Assembly (NCBI GenBank): GCA_934047225.1
Contig: OW203989.1
Span: 7,229,977-7,293,976, forward strand
Direction of reading: 5' to 3'
From: Ypsolopha sequella
Lineage: Eukaryota; Arthropoda; Insecta; Lepidoptera; Ypsolophidae
DNA: 64,000 nt
In this document: positions 58,470 through 64,000 of the stretch, piece after piece
Numbering within the stretch: the stretch's first letter is position 1
How the letters are laid out: every line of letters begins with the position of its first letter
Translations under genes and position numbers: made by a program
Notes under the pieces: model-generated
Seen by the model: the letters and a program-made list of their open reading frames with translations, nothing else
What the model was told of the DNA's origin: nothing
Database searches by the model: none

Positions 58470-58660
58470 AATTTTATTCCACATTATCTCTACCTTCCGT
58501 AGGTCATCCCACGTACAGGTGTTTCGGCACGCTGGGCACGAGAGCAAATGAGGCATGTTCTGCGAAGGAGCACCGCACTCGCACTGGGTGTGGGATGCGC
58601 TTGTCATGCCCCATCTGCTGAGGGTCTCTTTACAGCGTCCAACCTACGCTCGAAGTCACA
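58470..58660 (-). pseudogene. LINE C-terminal zinc-knuckle fragment
   Basis: The minus-strand frame reads VGRCKETLSRWGMTSASHTQ, then CECGAPSQNMPHLLSCPACR and TWDDLRK. The GVGRC, then WG, then C-x-C-G with HLL and CP-x-C order is typical of the last domain of Jockey-like LINE proteins. Only this end is present. Confidence 0.7.
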
Positions 58661-59712
58661 GTAACCATGCATTTATCAGTCAGTGAGGAGGAATTCTAGT
58701 GTAATATATGAAAATAAAGTATTTAATATATAAAAACAGGCTATCAAATATTCTATTGCGTTAAACTAGAAATTTGAATTTTGTGTGGGTTTACGAGGCT
58801 ATAGAACTTCGTATTCGGTTTTAATTTTAACTTGATACGCTGAGCCGTTTCTGAGAAAAAAGATCTTGAAACACGGTCAGACAAACAGGCGGAGAATATA
58901 GTGATCCTATATATAAGGGCACTAAATTATATCCTTCAATTACAGACAGGAACCCCAAAAAGATTTAATTTATATTTAATTTTAATTATAATACTTATAT
59001 GTATACATAGAATATTTTTTTCGGCGTCTGTATTTTGTAATCCAATGTATGTTTGTAACTTCTCAAATAACTAATTAACAGTTGTTTTACGAGTAAAACA
59101 AGGATGGGTTTCATGACAGACTTCACCGCTAGAAAGGAATTCATTAAAAGTTTATCGTAAAGTTTGGGACGTTTTATTTATTTCCAGATATACAGAGGTA
59201 CTAAAACTAACACATTAAAACTATACTCGTAAATACGACGGAATCTTTGGGGCTGTCCATATATTAAGTCATTCGTTTTTTGCCGATTTTCGACTCTCCC
59301 CTACAAATGATCTGATTTTCGTTATCTGTATTACAAAATGAATGTTGCTGTTTAAACAATAGTTTTTCTTTTTGCAAGACCCCCTCTTTATTGCCAATTA
59401 TGCTCATAATGTTACCATCATCCACGGCAGGCCAGACCCCCATTAATTTCAAATTACGTAATATATAGATGCCCCCTTTTAAGTTTTACAACGACATTCA
59501 AAGCACAAATTCTATTATTTCAAATTTTTTATCAAATCAGGGCAAGTCCGTTACAATTTTGGTAGCATTTTGTAGCAAATCAATTTGGTAGGCTCAAATA
59601 TAAGTTGATAACCTGGACTCAACAGACAGCACTGACAGACATGATCCGACCGACCGACAAACTAGACCTCTCAAAAGTTCAAGTAATAGCAACATCGCAC
59701 AACTACTAACCA
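58661..59712. other. Anonymous DNA with a weak family A relic
   Basis: 58845-58960 (GAGCCGTTTCTGAGAAAAAA, CAGACAAACAGGCGGAGAAT) resembles a diverged family A microsatellite part. No gene. Confidence 0.4.
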
Positions 59713-59720
59713 CCATCATC

Positions 59721-59988
59721 CAGTGGCGGCGTTAGGATAGGGCGTGGTTGGGCGACCGCCCAGGGCGCCAGACATCAAGGGGCGCCAGCGCCCCCTCGTC
59801 AGTATGGATCACGGGATGGCGCGGTAAAATTTTGTTAAATTATGTTAAAATAATTGGTCATGATTGAAGATTGAAATAATCTTTTCCATGTTTTTTTTTC
59901 CTTTTTTGCACATGAATAATTTAGGAAACAGAAAGGGGGCGCCGTAGAATTCTCGCCCAGGGCGCCGTTAATGCTAAAACCGGCACTG
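59721..59988. mobile_element. hAT-type MITE with exact 8-bp target duplication
   Basis: CAGTGGCGGCGTTAG at one end and AACCGGCACTG at the other form imperfect ends. CCATCATC flanks both sides exactly (59713-59720 and 59989-59996). GGGCGCCAGCGCCCC is a GC-rich internal palindrome. No transposase. Confidence 0.85.
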
Positions 59989-60170
59989 CCATCATCCATT
60001 ATCAACATATTCACAAGAAGAGCAGTAATTAGTTATCAGAAGTAATCGGCACCATCTGTAGAGAAACCATTTTTTTAGTAAAAAGTTACTAAAATTATTA
60101 ACAGGTGTCACTTTTACCTACTTTATTTTTTTTTAAATTTTATATAGCTTATTTGTCAATACTTTGTTCC

Positions 60171-60300
60171 ATTCGACTGATGACGGCCCCATACCATGGG
60201 CTGAAATTTTTCGAGCAAAAGAACATTTTATTGTTTTAATATTAATAAGGAAACGATAGAAATAAATAAAGCTTAAGAAAGCACAATATACATTTATTAA
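60171..60300 (+). repeat. Hammerhead-like motif with tail
   Basis: 60172-60214 reads TTCGA, CTGATGA, a GGCCC/GGGCT hairpin, GAAA, TTTT, TCGA. The tail ATTGTTTTAATATTAATAAG and GAAATAAATAAAGCTTA matches 39.7 and 47.4 kb. The TATA spacer is TTTT here. Confidence 0.6.
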
Positions 60301-60482
60301 CATTAATAAAAGTAGGTACCCAATGAAACGTCAAACACCAATAAGATCTCGTCGACTCTTGTTTATTGTGATATCCTAAAAATCACAAATTGTATAAACC
60401 AAAACAAATAATCTGTAATCAAAAATAATTGGCTTATAAACTTAGGTAAAAGTCTCAAAGTTTTCTTCCCAGTTTAAATTTT
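60301..60482. other. Anonymous AT-rich DNA
   Basis: No feature. Confidence 0.4.
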
Positions 60483-60633
60483 ACCTGTTTTATAATTCTG
60501 CCTACCCTTAGAGTGGACATTTTCATACAAACTTTTTTTTTCAAAGTGATATTTAAAATTTTTCATATTTTTTTTATTGTCGTACTTGACCTTCTAATTG
60601 CTTTTCCGGAAAAAAGTTCTGTGCACGCCACTG
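60483..60633 (-). mobile_element. hAT-like element end
   Basis: On the minus strand CAGTGGCGTGCACAGAACTT starts the fragment, a terminus I associate with hAT elements in Lepidoptera. The other end is not found. Confidence 0.45.
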
Positions 60634-61135
60634 GGTAAAAGTCTTCTGGAGTATTTAAAATTATACATTTTGAATTTAGTATGTATTTTTTGCGTATTAG
60701 ACATGAAGTAACGTTATTTATAGAATAAATATTACGTTGTTTACTTTGATACGTAATTAATAAAGTTAGAGACGTTATCTTTAAAAATAGCTATTTCAAG
60801 GAGTCTTCACTATCATGGAAAGTGATGCCTGTGCATGTTTAAATAAATTTTATTTGAAAACTATGATATTATGATACAAAACTTTGAAATGTGGTCTGCC
60901 ATTTATCGTTCCAGTATTTCTATAGCGATACCTACTGAAAATTAGGAGAGTTATACCTTCGGATAAAATGTATACTTTGGAGGATACTAGCAAAAGAAGT
61001 AACTTTGCTAAGACCCCGGAGATTCCGGTAGATAGCAGTTTGAATCAGGTTTTTGTTATAATCCTAGTATCTTGGAAATAATCCAGACACACTTTAGTAC
61101 GATAACATAAAAGAGTATTTTTGCAACCCAGAAAT
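60634..61135. other. Anonymous AT-rich DNA
   Basis: No feature. Confidence 0.45.
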
Positions 61136-61262
61136 CCTTCAGCAGAGAAGCAAGCGTCAGGTTAGTCCTTCAGCAGAGAAGCAAGCCGTTAGGTTAGTCC
61201 TTCAGCAGAGAAGCAAGCCGTTAGGTTAGTCCTTCAGCAGAGAAGCAAGCCGTTGGGTTAGG
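61136..61262 (+). repeat. 32-base minisatellite, four units
   Basis: CCTTCAGCAGAGAAGCAAGC plus CGTTAGGTTAGT repeats four times at a 31-32 base step, almost without differences. Short TTAGGTTAG words recall insect telomere repeats, but the unit is not (TTAGG)n. Confidence 0.9.
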
Positions 61263-62015
61263 TTATAAGATAATGGAACATAGTGGAGCGACCGCCCTAT
61301 ATAACTTTCATGGGAATTTTTTCATAATAACCCAGAAATCCTTCAGCTGTTATCTCAAATGCTATCTGCCGGATCTTAAACATACTCCCTTCCTCCCTTC
61401 CCTTCTAGGTATCAGTGAAAATCACATCTTAATCTATTCACTGGTTTTTGAGCTAGATAGCTCTGTTCACATATGCGAATATACATAAAAGTAGATTTAT
61501 ATAGAAAGAAAAAGAAAATAATATAAATTCCAAAGTTTTCCTAGTAAACTTCACTTTTATCATAACTTGTGTTATGTTACGATAAAAGCACAGTATAAAC
61601 ATGGTTGATTCATGTTAGTCGTGCGTGCACTACGAACGACGTAGCTAAGACATTACTTTATCTGCTACGAGCTACGGCGTAGCACCTCAATTTACGTTCT
61701 ACGAGACATAGAACCAGCTGTATCTCTACGACTTACCACGTAAATTGATTGATGTTTTTATTCAACGAATTTCCTCGACAACTCAAAGTGACGTAAGTAT
61801 AGTTTTATTCTTTCATGTTATGAATCAGATAATAAATTAATATTATAAAATCATTGCGGTACAGAAATCAGATTACGTATCGATTTTAGATTGACAGCTC
61901 TAAAAATAAATCAAATTTTGTATGACTTACGGAGTAATAACGTCTCTAACTATTTAACTAGCTGTTTTTGTGTTGTCAATAACGAATTTTGCTGGAAAAC
62001 TAAGTGTATTAAGAA
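61263..62015. other. Anonymous DNA
   Basis: CCCAGAAATCCTTCAGC at 61330 repeats the sequence before the minisatellite. Two CTACGAGCTACGGCGTAGCA-type words near 61665 are noted. No gene is supported. Confidence 0.4.
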
Positions 62016-62180
62016 AGTTTTGCCTGCGGTTTCACCCATGCTAATGTAGTTCGCATTTTTTTCAGGATAAAAGTAGCCTATGTCACTCTACCGTCCATAT
62101 CATAAACTATCTCTATGCAAAATCACGTCGATCCGTTGCTCTATTGCAGAGTGAAAAAAGGACAAACCAAAAATATACTT
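62016..62180 (+). repeat. RTE-type retroposon segment
   Basis: GTTTTGCCTGCGGTTTCACC, GGATAAAAGTAGCCTATGTC and CACGTCGATCCGTTGCTCTA match 39343-39480 block by block. Confidence 0.6.
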
Positions 62181-62544
62181 TCGCATTTACAAAAGCAGTT
62201 ATCTATAGTAATTTATGCTGCTGCATGAGTTCAATCGCGATACAGTAAATATAAATCATCTGTTTCATAAATTTTGGTCAAGTGTTGCACTTTTGTATGA
62301 AACACGCGATATCAGGATTTGTGATGTGATGGATCCATGTAAACAAAGACGAAATACATTTTCCATCTCATGATTCGTATGCAATAGCCTGACGATGTTA
62401 TTATAACGAAACCGGTCGCTAGTGTAATATAGATATAAAAGTGGAACAGTTACCAAGAATGTGTTTTATTGACAAGATGTTTCAAATGTTCCATCAAGAA
62501 CCAACAACGACAAGTATCAATTTCTTTTCGATATATTTTTACTC
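62181..62544. other. Anonymous DNA
   Basis: No feature I can support. Confidence 0.4.
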
Positions 62545-62900
62545 TCTGTCACTGGTGCTAGGGTTTCGGCACCGCGCTCGGCAACCCGCCTGCCCAGCGC
62601 GTGTGAATACTCACAAAATAGATACTACCAGAATGCTGACTGCATCAACGAGCGAAAACAGACGCACACATGCATAAACGCGTACGTATGATGATTTTGG
62701 CAGAATTTCGTATTGGCATTCGACCGACTTCGACCGAGATTGTCGTACGTACGCGTCTATGTGTGCGCGGGCCTGTTTTCGCTATTAGTTATACGGAGTG
62801 AACCTTCTGTAAGTGGTTATTTTGTGGTATGGGCATCACTTCCTAGAGAATCACTAAGTGGTGAAATCTTGGAAAGGCCTTTGCCCAGAAAAGCAACTTT
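62545..62900 (+). pseudogene. LINE 3' segment split by MITE F
   Basis: 62545-62610 (GGGTTTCGGCACCGCGCTCG) and 62827-62900 (TATGGGCATC, GGAAAGGCCTTTGCCC) match adjacent parts of 56336-56460 read in reverse. The MITE separates them. Confidence 0.6.
62612..62826 (+). mobile_element. MITE F, copy 3, nested in a LINE
   Basis: CACAAAATAGATACTACCAG to AGTGGTTATTTTGTG, with CGCGTACGTATGATGATTTT and ATTGTCGTACGTACGCGTCT inside. TA words on both sides fit the target. Confidence 0.8.
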
Positions 62901-63304
62901 TAACTGACTTCAAAAAAAAAAGGTTGTCATATTGACGCAAACTATGATCTATAAATATTAATATGTTCACTTTATGTTGATTTTTAATTATGTCTATCGT
63001 TGGAAAAACGTATCCAAAATGTGACTATAATTTTGAATAAATAGCTAAATACGTAAGTACATTAAAAAAAACGTGCATTAAAAATAAGAATCGATCTAAT
63101 TAATGTTTCAAATACTTTATGACACATCTTTCTGTAAATAATACTTCAGAAAGTTTTCATGTAAACTTTGTGATTTTGTGACCTAATTATTCAAGAAAAT
63201 TATCATCTTACGGCATCTATCTTTAAGATTTATTTTTAAATACCTACTCTCATTCGTTAGTAAAGAACAAAGTTCACCAAAGTGTCATACGGGTCCCTTT
63301 TAGT
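62901..63304. other. Anonymous AT-rich DNA
   Basis: No feature. Confidence 0.45.
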
Positions 63305-63850
63305 GTAGCGAAGAATCAGCAAAATATGCCTTCCTCTTTCTAACACGCCCCCTGTAGTATGATTCGTCCCTAGTCGCTCGCTCTCTCTTCTATGCGAACG
63401 ATCTGTGATTTTTAAGAGGCTATGCGAATTTTATTTTTGTCACTGTCACTCCAAGCGAAAAATCGCGCAGAGCGAGAGGGGCGGATTCAGGACAAAAGGG
63501 AAAAAAGTTGGTTTTATATATATTTTTTTAAAACTGAAATAGCTAGCAAAATTTCAAATATCAAATCTCTAGATATTGTTAAAACACACCTAATAAAATA
63601 TATTTGAGTTCTGTATATGGTTCCTATTCGTCAAACGAGGAGAAAAAGTGTGTTTGAATTTCAACAATTATTTCTATCGTGGAAAATTTATCCAAACATG
63701 TTTTCCAATTTCAAAACCCTAGGTTATACAGTCAAAATGCATATACCAGAAATTTATTAAAATTTTCCGTGTATTTCAGTAAATAGACAGAAAAGAAACA
63801 ACCGTATTTTTTTCGCATATCGCCTTAACAGACTATATGAGAAGAAAGGT
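63305..63850 (+). repeat. Diverged family B relative
   Basis: CACTGTCACTCCAAGCGAAA, GAGCGAGAGGGGCGGATTCA and GGGAAAAAAGTTGGTTTTAT keep the family B order, and ATCGCCTTAACAGACTATAT near 63820 matches the right end of 10746-11265. Confidence 0.55.
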
Positions 63851-64000
63851 AGCATTTGTGACATATAAAAACGCATTTCATACGATTATGTGAAAAAACT
63901 TGTGAACTTACTTGTGAAATGTTCCATGACTACTGTAAAGTTATTTAAAACAAAAACCATAAAAAAAAATTTGCGGCATACTGCAAACTAATAACTAATA

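Noticed and set aside
61136..61262. Interstitial telomere repeat
   Set aside because: TTAGGTTAG occurs once per unit but never as a run of TTAGG.

Overview
The window looks like AT-rich nuclear DNA of a lepidopteran insect (moth or butterfly). It is dense with transposon relics, many carrying the interspersed repeat called family A here (a GGGTTCCGT block at one end, GGCCAAGTGCGAGTCGGACTCGC-like sequence at the other, often with GTCT/GTCC microsatellites), which I know from lepidopteran genomes. RTE-, CR1- and Jockey-like LINE 3' ends, TTAA-flanked and TA-flanked MITEs and hAT-type MITEs fit the same assignment. There are no prokaryotic features.

I recognise only one piece of probable host coding sequence: a 205-base GC-rich internal exon on the minus strand at 37624-37828, with a good acceptor and a textbook donor and exactly one open frame. 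Its intron flanks are AT-rich, so much of the window is probably intronic or intergenic DNA around a long minus-strand gene. I could not identify that gene.

Layout. 0.2-9.5 kb: family A copies, a tRNA-derived SINE, a minus-strand LINE split by a TTAA element, a TTAA MITE with two inner hairpins, a 36-bp minisatellite and a LINE tail. 9.7-16 kb: repeat family B, a TA-flanked hairpin MITE, a CR1-like LINE tail and an RTE-like tail. 16-24 kb: mostly anonymous AT-rich DNA with small relics. 23.6-26.7 kb: two family A copies, the best-preserved LINE (24.8-25.9 kb), a MITE and a perfect-looking palindrome. 28-36 kb: family B with a nested tail, a 1.7-kb foldback element, a hAT MITE with an exact 8-bp target duplication and a 0.6-kb TA element. 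37.6 kb: the exon. 38.7-44.3 kb: MITEs, a partial tandem triplication of family A, a frameshifted OTU-protease-like ORF and, joined to its 3' end, a 620-bp palindrome with almost identical arms. 44-64 kb: more MITEs, LINE tails, family A and B copies and a second hAT MITE with an exact target duplication.

The most unusual recurring signal is a short structured motif seen at six places (26.5, 39.7, 47.4, 53.3, 55.0 and 60.2 kb). In order it has an outer stem, CTGATGA, an inner hairpin, GAAA, TATA, and the closing strand of the outer stem. The stems co-vary between copies while CTGATGA and GAAA stay fixed. This resembles a minimal hammerhead-ribozyme core, as reported in retroelements such as Penelope-like elements, but that reading is a hypothesis. 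All family assignments come from reading the sequence; no search was run.
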